A stretch of DNA of 64,000 bases from Clostridium kluyveri (GCF_001902295.1 NZ_CP018335.1:3720001-3784000), one strand, 5' to 3'; positions 26,674 through 35,431 are shown, counted from the first letter of the stretch. The notes: a model not told the origin generated them from the letters alone. Numbers and translations are program-made.

Positions 26674-27543
26674 CTAACTGTTTAGTATATCTCTGAGCAT
26701 CTGGGTTTTTCTAATCCCATTCTTTATCCGTATACTTGAACCTGTATTTTCAATAGGGGAACACATGTCATGGATTAATCTATCTGCAGTTCTGCCAATA
26801 TCATATTCACAGTCCCTGTCATATCTCCTCTTAAGTTGATTCATTGACAAATTTGATGTTATAATTAATGGTTTTTTCTTCCTGTACCTTGAATCCAATA
26901 TTTGATACATGGTAGCTCTGGACCAATCCGTATTATTTTCAACTCCTATATCGTCAATAATCACCAAATCTGCGTTATCCAAGCAATTGAGTATGTTCTG
27001 CACTCCTTCATCACCGTAGCTTCTGAAACTGCTCTTTATCCTCTCCAAAATTCCAATAGCAGAAACACAAACCACAGGTATAAACTGTTTTATAAGTGTA
27101 TTAGCAATACACCCCGATAAAAATGTTTTTCCGTTACCTGGCTTTCCGTAAATAAGCAGGCCTACGTTTTCTTTCAAGGCTTTTTCTTTGAAACATTTCA
27201 CATACTTTATTCCTAGTTCATACATGCTCTCATTGCCCAAAGTATGGTCCCAGCTTTCAAAGGTGAACTCCCTAAACTCCCTGGTCATTAAGCTGTTATT
27301 AAATATTCTCTCAAGCCTAATCTGCTTTTCTCTGGCTTGAGATATACGCTCGTTTTCTTCAAAGGCTTCTTTTTTACACTTACACATCCTTGGGACTATA
27401 TAATTTCTCCCCATTAGCCTGACCACTTTTCCTGTAGGTTCACCACAAACAGGACAATTGTCTAGTTCTGTTTCAGAAGTGGAAACCAATCCCGGAGCTG
27501 TCGATCCCCTTTTCTGTATTTTCTTGTTTTGGGTCTCTATCAT
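26674..27543 (-). CDS. DnaC-like helicase loader ATPase
   Basis: About 290 aa from ATG 27541-27543 (GGGGG site upstream). An N-terminal C4 zinc ribbon (CPVCGEPTGK, CKCKK) precedes the AAA+ core with Walker A GKPGNGKTF and Walker B LVIIDDIGVE. It loads the replicative helicase at the phage origin together with the DnaD-like initiator encoded upstream, whose 3' end it overlaps. Confidence 0.9.
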   Translation of the reverse strand: MIETQNKKIQKRGSTAPGLVSTSETELDNCPVCGEPTGKVVRLMGRNYIVPRMCKCKKEAFEENERISQAREKQIRLERIFNNSLMTREFREFTFESWDHTLGNESMYELGIKYVKCFKEKALKENVGLLIYGKPGNGKTFLSGCIANTLIKQFIPVVCVSAIGILERIKSSFRSYGDEGVQNILNCLDNADLVIIDDIGVENNTDWSRATMYQILDSRYRKKKPLIITSNLSMNQLKRRYDRDCEYDIGRTADRLIHDMCSPIENTGSSIRIKNGIRKTQMLRDILNS

Positions 27544-28291
27544 GACTTTTACCCCCATTCTTGATATTTTCACGTTTCCATAAATCTTTTATAATGCCTA
27601 TGCAGTAGCAAAAAGAGTTTATTTTATCATTCTCAGTATCTGGCTTGAATCTATCAAAGGCTTGATCTATACCTCTTAGAACTGTATTGAGGGACAGCAC
27701 CTCATTACAAATCTTCTGGGCGGCTTCTAGTTCACGAGGTTTTAAATTCAGATCCAGCTTTCCTGATTTTTGGCAAAAATATTTTAATGCTATTTCCCAT
27801 GGCTCTTTTTCAGTAGTAGTAATATTATTATCTTTATTATCATTATTGTTTGTCTCTGTTTGTAATCCATTATCATTCTGTTTGTAATCTGTTTGTAATC
27901 CATTATCGTTCTGGTTATCGGCGGAACTCGTTGATATATCTTCATTTAAACCGTTCTGATTTTGGTACTCTTCATAATTCACTACTGTAATCATAGTTTT
28001 TCTTTTATCAGTTGATAATTTTATCATTTCTTCGGTAGCAAGGAGCTTTAAAAACCTTCTAGTTTTTTCTGTACCCCACCCCCATCTTTCCATTAATTTT
28101 TTTTGTGACGTTATAAAACTTCCTCTTTTTACATTTATTAATTCACTACCAAGTAAAGTTTTCTTATCCTTATGGTTGGCTGACAGGAGAAGGTCAATCC
28201 AAGCCTGGCCTTTAGAAAAAGGCTTCTCTTGCCATAACCAACTGTATTGAATTTTTCTGTGTACACTTATCCATCCTTTGCCTTCTCCCAT
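27473..28291 (-). CDS. DnaD-like phage replisome organizer
   Basis: The 272-aa protein has the winged-helix replisome organizer N-terminus (GWISVHRKIQYSWLW, KRGSFITSQKKLMERWGWG), a repetitive Asn-rich linker (about 115-155) and a DnaD-like C-terminal domain. It binds the phage origin and recruits DnaC/helicase. The linker is encoded by near-identical 23-base repeats that may be the origin itself. Confidence 0.88.
   Translation of the reverse strand: MGEGKGWISVHRKIQYSWLWQEKPFSKGQAWIDLLLSANHKDKKTLLGSELINVKRGSFITSQKKLMERWGWGTEKTRRFLKLLATEEMIKLSTDKRKTMITVVNYEEYQNQNGLNEDISTSSADNQNDNGLQTDYKQNDNGLQTETNNNDNKDNNITTTEKEPWEIALKYFCQKSGKLDLNLKPRELEAAQKICNEVLSLNTVLRGIDQAFDRFKPDTENDKINSFCYCIGIIKDLWKRENIKNGGKSHDRDPKQENTEKGIDSSGIGFHF
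27858..27913. repeat. Two 23-base direct repeats inside the initiator gene, candidate origin iterons
   Basis: Copies at 27858-27880 and 27891-27913 begin GTTTGTAATCCATTATC and end TTCTG, differing at one base, 33 bases apart centre to centre. A partial copy lies between them. In lambda and many Firmicutes phages the origin iterons are inside the initiator gene, coding for its linker. Confidence 0.6.
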
Positions 28292-28304
28292 AATCCAATA
28301 CTCC

Positions 28305-29028
28305 TTAAAATAAATCTATCTTCAAACCTTTATCCGCAATATAGGTAGGCTTTCCTGTAAGCCTCTCTATCTCTTCTTGAAACTGTGCAGCATTACTATT
28401 GCTATCACTAAGATGTAAAAGCACAATATCTTTAACCTGACTTAAATCAGTGACCTTTAAAAATTCTTTTACATTATTCAGGCTGAAATGAGATTTCAAA
28501 AGCCTGTTTCTAAGTACGGGATGTATTAATCCTTTTCAAAGTTTTCATTTACAATATCCATACTGTAGTTGCACTCAATCATAATGTGATTAAGTCCTGT
28601 AAAGTTATACTGGCAGTAGTAACTATCTGTAACAAAGAGCAGCTTACCCATATCACTATGTTGTATAAGGAAACCTAAAGGCTCTACTGCATCATGTTCA
28701 GCTTCAAAAGGGAGTACAGTAAAATTTCCTATAGAAACCTGATTTTCAGATTTAATTACTTGTGCTCTATAATCCCCAGCATCTACTGCCTTAATGTTCC
28801 ACTGCTGCTGTAAACATCTATTCCGTTACTGATAAGCTCCTTTATGGCCTTGGAATGATCTTTATGTTCATGTGTGACCAAGCATCCTGCCACATCAATT
28901 AAGTTGAAATTCAGTCCCTTTATGATAGTTTTATAGGGCAGTCCACACTCAAGTATCAAAGTTTCATCTCTATTCTGGAGTAGATAGCAGTTACCTGCCG
29001 ATCCACTCCCTAAAACTGTAAATTTCAT
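28305..29028 (-). pseudogene. MBL-fold metallohydrolase (YycJ-like), two frameshifts
   Basis: The N-terminus (MKFTVLGSGSAGNCYLL, metal motif THEHKDHS) is in frame to 28783. Adding one A in TTAAGG near 28788 restores VDAGDYRAQVIKSENQVSIG and FEAEHDAVEPLGFL. A second missing A near 28532 restores KGLIHPVLRNRLLKSHFSLN, then VLLHLSDSNSN to the stop. The repaired protein is about 240 aa. MBL proteins of this type occur in phage recombination modules. Both lesions are losses of single A residues in A runs. Confidence 0.85.
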
Positions 29029-29958
29029 TAGAATCCTGGTCCTTCTATTTCAGTCTGTTCTGTTGAACTTGGAGTTTGCTTTTCTTCCACCTTCTCAGGC
29101 TCCACATCAATTATCTTCTGATTTTCTGTTTTTTCCTCAGAAGCCTTTATATCTATAGACTTCTTATTTGCCTTATCCTTTATCTCTTCCTTAACCTCAT
29201 ATTCAACATTACCTACCATGCTCTCCTCATCATAGGTCTTGTCCGTATTGTTAAAAGCTTCAATCAAAAGGTCACTGTCGTCAGAAGTATTTGCATACAT
29301 CTTGCAAGCCCTGTTTATCACCGATTTCTTTGCCATTTCATCTGCAAAATTATTATGGGCTGTAGATTTTCCACTTTTATAGGCAATACCCTGTCCCCAT
29401 GCTTTTTTAATCTGGTCGATATTCATTACCTCTGCATGAATGGGACCATTCTCTCCTATTACTACTGCAAAGGCACCCTTTATTTTATTTGTATCTATAT
29501 TTTCAAACTTGGGATTGAATTTACTAATTTTCAAAGTTGCTGTATCCAGGTCATAGGTCTGCTCAAATTCATCACCTCGTAAATGCAATAAGCTTTAATA
29601 TCTTAACACCTCTTAATCTCTTTGTTACTGCTACAGTTCCCATGTAACTACGCATTAATTGCAACTGGTTTCCGTAAACTACAAAATAGCATTGTTTTTT
29701 AGCTGGTGTCAGTCCCTGCAGGCACATATCATAAAGAGAACCTATAATTGAATTTTTGGTACATACCTCAAGCGCAGGTTTATGATCCTTACTTTGTACT
29801 TCTTGAAGTTGCAGCCATGCACTGTTTAAGGCATTGGCAACTGAATAATTAGGAGGAAATGCTATATCATTATTTTTTCTAAGCTCCCCTATTTTTTCCG
29901 TTATCTGATTTAAGGCATCTTCTTTGGCTAATGTTATTGCAGTACTTTTATTTTCCAT
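29028..29958 (-). pseudogene. recT: RecT-family single-strand annealing protein, frameshifted
   Basis: The start ATG (29956-29958) follows GGAAGGTG. The N-terminal part has YSVANALNSAWLQLQ and YMGTVAVTKRLRGVKIL. Near 29575-29596 the frame is lost; adding one A in each of two A runs gives LKAYCIYEGDEFEQTYDL, which rejoins the rest (IKKAWGQGIAYKSGK, FADEMAKKSVINRACK). The repaired length, about 310 aa, is normal for RecT. It would work with the neighbouring SbcC-like ATPase in phage recombination. Confidence 0.88.
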
Positions 29959-29984
29959 TTTTATCACCTTCCCTTATTCTCAAT

Positions 29985-31973
29985 TTAACTTGCAAGCTGC
30001 TTTTCTTCTGCAAGTTCACCATTTTCAATTCTTAAAGATTTATCTTTACTGCTTACAACTAGATTCACTACTTGACTCTCTACATCTATAAGTTTTGTGG
30101 TGCTTTCCCTGTTATCTATAAATATTGGTGCATTAATTCCGCAGTGCTGAGACAAGGTGTTTATAATATCTATACCGGCATTAATCCTTGCGCCTGAATT
30201 TAAGTTCGTAGAAAATGGAACTCCATCTACAAGGGGTTCACAGCCCTCTTCAATCCCTCCATTAACCAGTGTTTTAAAGAACCTAAACTTAACATATTTG
30301 AATTTGGAATTGATACTTGTTTCCATAAGTTCAACCTTGGTTTTTATGAATTCATCACACAAAAACTCTTGTTTCTCTAAATTAGCAATCTGCTGACTTA
30401 GCTCTTTTTCCTTGTTTAAAAGTTCCTCAATCCTGGCATTTGTTCTATCATTCATTTCCCTGTATCCCAGCTTGTAGTTGACCTCCTCAAGTTCTTTTTC
30501 TATACTTTCTTTTCTCTCTTTGAGTTCTCTTATCTGGGCATCTGATTCTACTGGTTTTGACAGTTCCGTTTCAAATTCTTCCACCTGCCTCAATATATCC
30601 TGGTATTCCTTATTACTATCAAGGTCTATATTAATTTTGAAATTGTCCATTTCAGATTGAAGTTTATCTTTTTCATTATTGAGCTTTTCCAGAGAATCCC
30701 TAGCATTTTTCAGGGCAGTTTCATTATTCAATACTCTCTCTTTATACTTTTCAAGTTCATTAGATTTTTCTAAACCTTGAGCTTTTATACTTTTCAAGAT
30801 TTTGGACTTATTCTGTTTAAAGTTCCCCTCCATCTCTTGCCTGTGGCTTTCAATATCCTCCTCGTCAAAAGGACGGTGGCAGGTAGGACATATACGTGCA
30901 TCTTCTGGAAGTTCAAAAACTTTTGCATCTTCCTCATACCACTTGTCCCTTAAATTCTTAACTTCTACTTCTAAGTTGCTGGCTATTTTAAGGTTGTTGT
31001 TTTTCTCCATTTCAAGGGATTTAATATCAAACTTGAGTTCAGCTATTTCCCCATTCAAGCTGCTTATATCCTGGGCTATTTTATCTCTTCCACTTTCGGC
31101 CTTTTCAACTTCCTCATGTTCAATATCTTTTAATTTGGATTTAAGTCCATAAAGTTTATCTTTCTTCATAAATAGTTCATCATCAAGTTTTGTCTTATCA
31201 AGGAGCTGCTCCTCCACACTTTTCATTCCTGCAACTATTCCACGTTTTCTAAACTCCAAGGCTTTAAAGTCAATATCTTCTTTTCTTATACTTTTTCTAA
31301 GTTCGTCAACTCTAGGAGGTATTGACTCCTTGTCCTTGATCAATTTCTTTCTTGATGCATTTATGCTTTTTTTAAGTTCATCTATATCCTTGTTTACAAG
31401 AAGTTCTTCCAGAGGTTTCAATTTTCCCTTTGAATCAATAACATTCTGATCTGTAATTTCACCTATCATTCCCATGAGTATATTTTTTCTTTCCTGCCAT
31501 GTCATTTTAGTTGAGAAATGCATTGGATTTGTCAGGAGCTTAAATATATCCTCCTGGATGATTTCATTTATTTTCTTCTTATACTCTTTCTCTTTCTTGG
31601 GTACATCATCAATATAGTAAGAAGCAGTGGCACCCTGAAACTCTGATTCAGTTTTTCCCTTTGGTTTAACCCACTTTTCTTTCAAGAGTTTCCTTAACAA
31701 CATGTTCACACCATTTATCTCAAGTACTGCTTCCACTTCCGTATCAACCCTATGAACTACTTTATTGTCCCCATCAAGTGGTTGTACATCAAATTTGCTT
31801 ATGTCCTGGCTGTCTTTGTTAAACAAAAGCCATGTAAAGGCATCAAATATCGTAGTCTTTCCTGTGGCATTGTCACCGTAGATGTTGGTTATGTTTGAAA
31901 AATCTATTGTTAAGTCCTTGATACCTTTGAAATTCTTAAGAGTCAGTTTTTCTAAAACTATTGTTTTACTCAT
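29985..31973 (-). CDS. SbcC/Rad50-like ATPase
   Basis: The 662-aa protein has Walker A YGDNATGKTTIFDAF near residue 35, two long coiled-coil arms and a central zinc hook CPTCHRPF near residue 360. The C-terminal ATPase lobe carries LNSGARINAGIDIIN and IFIDNRES. It belongs to the Rad50/SbcC family of DNA-end processing ATPases. No SbcD nuclease is adjacent; the RecT gene follows. The gene is intact despite frameshifts on both sides. Confidence 0.88.
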   Translation of the reverse strand: MSKTIVLEKLTLKNFKGIKDLTIDFSNITNIYGDNATGKTTIFDAFTWLLFNKDSQDISKFDVQPLDGDNKVVHRVDTEVEAVLEINGVNMLLRKLLKEKWVKPKGKTESEFQGATASYYIDDVPKKEKEYKKKINEIIQEDIFKLLTNPMHFSTKMTWQERKNILMGMIGEITDQNVIDSKGKLKPLEELLVNKDIDELKKSINASRKKLIKDKESIPPRVDELRKSIRKEDIDFKALEFRKRGIVAGMKSVEEQLLDKTKLDDELFMKKDKLYGLKSKLKDIEHEEVEKAESGRDKIAQDISSLNGEIAELKFDIKSLEMEKNNNLKIASNLEVEVKNLRDKWYEEDAKVFELPEDARICPTCHRPFDEEDIESHRQEMEGNFKQNKSKILKSIKAQGLEKSNELEKYKERVLNNETALKNARDSLEKLNNEKDKLQSEMDNFKINIDLDSNKEYQDILRQVEEFETELSKPVESDAQIRELKERKESIEKELEEVNYKLGYREMNDRTNARIEELLNKEKELSQQIANLEKQEFLCDEFIKTKVELMETSINSKFKYVKFRFFKTLVNGGIEEGCEPLVDGVPFSTNLNSGARINAGIDIINTLSQHCGINAPIFIDNRESTTKLIDVESQVVNLVVSSKDKSLRIENGELAEEKQLAS

Positions 31974-31983
31974 GTTCTACCTC

Positions 31984-32253
31984 CTAATCACAATAAGTCC
32001 TATTACAATGTGGACAACCTGTTATAAGTTCTTTACCGGCCTTTTCAGTGGATATCCCTGTTTTAAAATCAGCCTTTTCTAAATCAACTCTTATTCCATC
32101 ACCAAATTCATCACGCTTCCAGCCAATTTGTTCGTAGATATTTTGATTACAACACCAGCATTTTCCTGAACTTGGTGCAAAATGTGGATAGTCTTTATCT
32201 TCACATAATTTTGCTTGAGCCTCTATAGATTCATTAATATCAAATTTTGCCAT
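31984..32253 (-). CDS. Small Cys-rich early phage protein
   Basis: ATG 32251-32253 lies after GGGAGG, giving 89 aa. Two pairs of cysteines (CWCC and CPHCNRTYC) suggest a zinc-binding fold. It is the first gene after a pair of hairpins. Proteins with this GKCWCCNQNIY pattern recur in Clostridium phages; function unknown. Confidence 0.6.
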   Translation of the reverse strand: MAKFDINESIEAQAKLCEDKDYPHFAPSSGKCWCCNQNIYEQIGWKRDEFGDGIRVDLEKADFKTGISTEKAGKELITGCPHCNRTYCD

Positions 32254-32280
32254 TTTAATTCCTCCCATATTTGATTTTTC

Positions 32281-32347
32281 CCCCATTCTGCGGTAGAATG
32301 GGGATAACGAAGTTTTAATTTTGTGCCCTTTGGCGAGGGCTTTTTTT
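32281..32347. terminator. Two hairpins, the second with a plus-strand T-tract
   Basis: CCCCATTC/GAATGGGG (32281-32303) is followed by GCCCT/AGGGC (about 32327-32340) and TTTTTTT on the plus strand. The T-tract orientation is against the early operon, so it would stop plus-strand (antisense) transcription; on the minus strand the first hairpin lies in the leader of the 32253 gene. A small plus-strand structured RNA is possible. Confidence 0.5.
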
Positions 32348-32615
32348 ATTTCTCTGGCATTTCAAAAATATAATACTCATAATTGTATTGTTCTTCTGGT
32401 TGATTAATAAACATTCTATTATGTTCTATCAATTCAACATGTTTTTGTATTGCATCCAATACCTTAACTGCTTTTTCTTCGCTCTCATACTTTCCAATAC
32501 AAATACCCGATTTTGGGATTTGGCCTGGCAATTCACTAACGAAAATTCTAGTATCACAAATATCCAGCATCCCAACATTTACAAGTCTTTTCCTGTTCTG
32601 GCTTCTAATCCACAT
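32346..32615 (-). CDS. Small early phage protein, unknown
   Basis: The 89-aa product (RSQNRKRLVNVGMLDIC..., ending YEYYIFEMPEK) is preceded by GGAGGG. Short beta strands around a central helix (EEKAVKVLDAIQKHVEL) give a ferredoxin-like pattern. Similar proteins with MWIRSQNRKxLVN starts are frequent in Firmicutes phages. Function unknown. Confidence 0.6.
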   Translation of the reverse strand: MWIRSQNRKRLVNVGMLDICDTRIFVSELPGQIPKSGICIGKYESEEKAVKVLDAIQKHVELIEHNRMFINQPEEQYNYEYYIFEMPEK

Positions 32616-32618
32616 ATT

Positions 32619-32759
32619 CTATCCCTCCATAAATATTTTTACTTCCTCATCCGTCAGTGCATCAATATCTTTAAAAGTCTCTCCAGATAACGGATCGTAA
32701 AGTTCCCCGTTGTTATCCAGTTCGCACTCTCTAAGTTTCTTTACTGTAAGTGCATCCAT
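32619..32759 (-). CDS. Small acidic early protein (46 aa)
   Basis: ATG 32757-32759 to TAG 32619-32621, product MDALTVKKLRECELDNNGEL..., acidic with a C-terminal DEEVKIFMEG. It overlaps the RBS region of the next gene and lies tightly in the early operon. Not recognised. Confidence 0.5.
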   Translation of the reverse strand: MDALTVKKLRECELDNNGELYDPLSGETFKDIDALTDEEVKIFMEG

Positions 32760-32764
32760 GTTAC

Positions 32765-32935
32765 TCACCTTCTTTCCTTATAATCTGGACAGTCGATTGG
32801 GCTTCCTAATGCTGCTGATATATCCCCTTCCCAAAATTCACTTTCTATGTCACAGTAGCATAAGTCTGCTGGGTAATTTTTATAATAGTCATATTCCAGG
32901 TTGTCCTTTAAATGGTTACAGGTGTTACAATTCAC
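32765..32935 (-). CDS. Small Cys-rich early protein (56 aa)
   Basis: GTG 32933-32935, after GGAGGTGG, to TGA 32765-32767. The product (MNCNTCNHLKDNLEYDYY...) has six cysteines, including CNTC and CYC, ending CPDYKERR; a zinc site is likely. It is part of a run of very short host-takeover-type genes. Confidence 0.55.
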   Translation of the reverse strand: MNCNTCNHLKDNLEYDYYKNYPADLCYCDIESEFWEGDISAALGSPIDCPDYKERR

Positions 32936-32949
32936 TTTCTTTCCACCTC

Positions 32950-33099
32950 CTAACCCTTCTTAATCTCCAACTGCTTGTACACATCCTCCTGACACTTAAC
33001 CTTTTCCACGCAAATTTCCGCAAGTTGAATACCTTCTCTTAAAAGTTCCCTAAGCTTCTTGTTTTCCTTTTGCAACTTCACAAACTTCTTATCTCGCAT
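32950..33099 (-). CDS. Small coiled-coil early protein (49 aa)
   Basis: ATG 33097-33099 to TAG 32950-32952, product MRDKKFVKLQKENKKLRELL..., a single charged helix. It starts where the repaired frame of the upstream gene ends. Function unknown. Confidence 0.5.
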   Translation of the reverse strand: MRDKKFVKLQKENKKLRELLREGIQLAEICVEKVKCQEDVYKQLEIKKG

Positions 33100-33294
33100 C
33101 TATTGGCCTCCCCTTCAAGCACTCATCAGCACTTTTAAACTTCTTTTCGCAATAGTAAACATCTGCTGTAAACTTGTCTTTTTACCGAACTTCATTCGGT
33201 TTTCCCTTATATCATCTGTAGTAATTTGCATTATTTCTCTAAACTCTGTGTCTGTTACTTTAACGCCAGCGTTCTGAAACAATTGTTTTATCAT
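33089..33294 (-). pseudogene. Small early gene with single-base frameshift
   Basis: The frame opens at ATG 33292-33294 (ATGA overlap with the upstream gene) and reads MIKQLFQNAGVKVTDTEF... to FGKK. Adding one A in the A run near 33180 continues as DKFTADVYYCEKKFKSADEC and ends GRPIDAR at 33089-33091. Without the added base the product ends at 33115. The second part is more protein-like, so an indel is the better explanation. Confidence 0.55.
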
Positions 33295-33818
33295 AACTGA
33301 ACCTGCTTTCTTGCCCTACTTTTAGCAAATATTAAGTCTAGACTTTTTTGCCTCTTTTCCTTAGTCATTAACCCAATTTCACTTGGAGTCATTATTGGCT
33401 TAGTTGAAGCATCTTCTAAGTTCCATTTATATTTTGTCACTCTGTCATAAAATGCATGGTCAGATATTCCATTTGCCCGAGCTGTTTCAAGATATTTTTT
33501 TGGAAGCTTTCTATTCTTTGAATAAGCTCTTGATACTGTTATCCTTTTATCTTCAATAGGCTCTGTTGCAGCTTTATACATATCCCATCCTAATTTATTA
33601 ACGCGTGTTCTTAAAGTGCTAATGCATACACCATTTCTTTTAGCAAGTTCTAAAATCTCTTTGGGATATTCTTTTCTAGTAAGTGGCGGTGTTGTCACAG
33701 CTTTTTCTTTATCCCACCCTCTGTACCTTATCCTTTTATCTAAAGTCTTTTTAGTTATGCCAATCTTAGCTGCCTCTTCATATTCTTCAGGAGTTATATA
33801 AAAATCATAGACTTGCAT
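33291..33818 (-). CDS. Triple helix-turn-helix repeat protein
   Basis: The 175-aa protein holds three imperfect repeats of about 40 residues, each a helix pair followed by a GWD/KWN-xx-A-x-T-x-P ending (RGWDKEKAVTTPP, LGWDMYKAATEPI, YKWNLEDASTKPI). Such repeats are found in phage HTH proteins and in DNA-contact regions of homing endonucleases. No nuclease domain is present, so it probably binds DNA or acts as an early regulator. Confidence 0.65.
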   Translation of the reverse strand: MQVYDFYITPEEYEEAAKIGITKKTLDKRIRYRGWDKEKAVTTPPLTRKEYPKEILELAKRNGVCISTLRTRVNKLGWDMYKAATEPIEDKRITVSRAYSKNRKLPKKYLETARANGISDHAFYDRVTKYKWNLEDASTKPIMTPSEIGLMTKEKRQKSLDLIFAKSRARKQVQL

Positions 33819-33845
33819 TCATTTTCCTCCTATCCTTCACCATAT

Positions 33846-34055
33846 CTAATACCACTCGCAATTCTTAGTAATATGCAACCACATACCATCCTTTAAAGTT
33901 ACTTTCAGATAATCCTTTACTCTTTGTATTTTCACTGGTGCGTGTTCCTTCGGATACTCCCATGCATCATAAAATCTTTTGCAGAACCTTTTGAAAAGCT
34001 CCTTGTCTGCATCATTTAATTTGCTAAATCCTTTTACCTCGGTAGCATCAAACAT
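33846..34055 (-). CDS. Small early phage protein, unknown
   Basis: The 69-aa product (KLNDADKELFKRFCKRFYDAW, ending MWLHITKNCEWY) has a helical first half and a strand-rich end. It is immediately downstream of the Lar-like gene. Phage-type conservation is likely; the role is unknown. Confidence 0.55.
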   Translation of the reverse strand: MFDATEVKGFSKLNDADKELFKRFCKRFYDAWEYPKEHAPVKIQRVKDYLKVTLKDGMWLHITKNCEWY

Positions 34056-34286
34056 TTACTTTCCTCCTTCTTTTCTAACTGCTCGTCTGTTCCACAACTC
34101 CCATAAATATCCCTTTTCCTGTACCCAACCGGGGTCAATATTTGCTATACAGTTCAAACATACAACTTTCCAACGCAACCCAAATTCAGTTTTATACGAA
34201 ATAAATACAATCTCTTTACTGCCACAAAACGGGCAAGGCTGAAGAGTGTGTTCTGGTGGTTTATATACTTCAACAATATCTTCCAT
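34056..34286 (-). CDS. Lar-like restriction alleviation zinc-finger protein
   Basis: The 76-aa protein fits the Lar family: LQPCPFCGSKEIVFI, a second VVCLNC pair, a spacer and the closing LWELWNRRAV in place of the usual AIxxWNRR. Lar of the Rac prophage alleviates type I restriction; phage relatives are assumed to do similar work. It sits early in the lytic operon, fitting anti-restriction. Confidence 0.75.
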   Translation of the reverse strand: MEDIVEVYKPPEHTLQPCPFCGSKEIVFISYKTEFGLRWKVVCLNCIANIDPGWVQEKGYLWELWNRRAVRKEGGK

Positions 34287-34500
34287 TTATGTTTCGCCTC
34301 CTCCTTCTCCTGCATGGTCGTTCCATACTCTCCAATTCTTTCGAATATTCATCTAAGGGTAGACTCCCTAAATTATCAGTATAGTAATCAATGTTTTCAT
34401 GCGGGTAACATAGTTCTTGAATAATGCTTTGAGCCAATTCTCTGCGTGTTACCTGTGTTCCTGCAAATACACCTATTTTAATTTTTCTTGGGTTGGTCAT
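34270..34500 (-). CDS. DUF7167-like small early protein, copy 1
   Basis: ATG 34498-34500 gives 76 aa beginning MTNPRKIKIGVFAGTQVTRR. The first ten residues nearly match the next gene (MTNSRKIKIGV), so the two look like a tandem duplication. The C-terminus is unusually basic (CRRRRRRNINGRYC). Overlaps both neighbours. Confidence 0.55.
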   Translation of the reverse strand: MTNPRKIKIGVFAGTQVTRRELAQSIIQELCYPHENIDYYTDNLGSLPLDEYSKELESMERPCRRRRRRNINGRYC

Positions 34501-34678
34501 GCTCAATCTCACTCCATCCCCAGTCTAAATAGTCGCAAACCATGTCAAATACAGCTTTTGTAATTTCTTCCTCAGTTGCATTTTCACTTAATCCTAACTC
34601 CTTTAATGTGTATTCTTCATCATCTAGACTTGCTACAGAAGAACTTACACCTATCTTGATTTTTCTTGAGTTGGTCAT
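34478..34678 (-). CDS. DUF7167-like small early protein, copy 2
   Basis: The 66-aa product (MTNSRKIKIGVSSSVASLDD..., FDMVCDYLDWGWSEIE) starts on an ATGA overlap with the upstream gene. It resembles small acidic phage proteins with an SLDD start and a Trp-rich helix at the end. Function unknown. Confidence 0.55.
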   Translation of the reverse strand: MTNSRKIKIGVSSSVASLDDEEYTLKELGLSENATEEEITKAVFDMVCDYLDWGWSEIEHDQPKKN

Positions 34679-34845
34679 TTTGTTACCTGCCTTTCTTTGC
34701 TTCCCTGCCTCCTATCAAATTCAGATATCAAGTATCCAAGCTCCTCATGCGTTAATTCCTCGGATACAGCATCTGCAAGAAGTATAGAAAACTTTTTAAC
34801 AAGTTCTGTCCTGTCCTTCGGTAGTGATACAACTGCTGAATACAT
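34675..34845 (-). CDS. Small early protein (56 aa), paralogue of the gene beside the integrase
   Basis: ATG 34843-34845 to TGA 34675-34677. The product starts MYSAVVSLPKDRTELVKKF and has LLADAVSEELTHEELGYLIS followed by EFDRR. A clear paralogue lies at 43218-43379 next to the integrase. It is the first small gene after the 34857-35372 regulator. No function is known. Confidence 0.6.
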   Translation of the reverse strand: MYSAVVSLPKDRTELVKKFSILLADAVSEELTHEELGYLISEFDRRQGSKERQVTK

Positions 34846-34856
34846 ATAAGTACCTC

Positions 34857-35372
34857 CTATCTTTTGATGTATTTTCTACTAATGAGCTTTTCTTTCTGAA
34901 CTTTAAACATTTCCTGAATGTTTAAATTAAATTCCTTACACATGACTGCTATATAGATTGCACTTGCGTTATATACATCTATGGTTTCTTGAATACTTTC
35001 AACTATGTTTTGAACATCTTCCATAATGCATGTTTTGGGATTCTTAGAAGTTTTAACTAAAGATATGGCCTGTACTGCTTCGTCAAGTTCTTCCATTGCT
35101 TTTTCTCTTACTGCTGCCCTATGTAAGTCAGCAGCTTCTCCATCTAGCCAATTAATATTAAATACATCTCCCGTTACTTCACTAACAGCTTGAAAATATA
35201 TAAAGGGATTGTCCAACTCCTTACATATAATTCTTAAATTATCTTTTGTAAGATTTCTTCTGCCTGTTTCTATTGCTGAAATTGTCTTGTCTGATAAAAA
35301 ACTTAATTGTCCTAATTCCTGCTGTGTCATTCCTTTCTCTTCCCTGGCTTCCTTTATCGCAGTTCCTATCAT
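34857..35372 (-). CDS. XRE-family regulator of the early operon
   Basis: The 171-aa protein has an N-terminal HTH (AIKEAREEKGMTQQELGQL, SDKTISAIETGRRNLT) and a helical C-terminus. It follows the Cro-like gene on the early transcript and has paired 13-base repeats upstream that may be its operators. Confidence 0.8.
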   Translation of the reverse strand: MIGTAIKEAREEKGMTQQELGQLSFLSDKTISAIETGRRNLTKDNLRIICKELDNPFIYFQAVSEVTGDVFNINWLDGEAADLHRAAVREKAMEELDEAVQAISLVKTSKNPKTCIMEDVQNIVESIQETIDVYNASAIYIAVMCKEFNLNIQEMFKVQKEKLISRKYIKR

Positions 35373-35431
35373 TCTTTATGTCACCTCCCTTCGCTGTGGA
35401 ATCTTTGATAGATATTTTTTAAAATGTAGAT

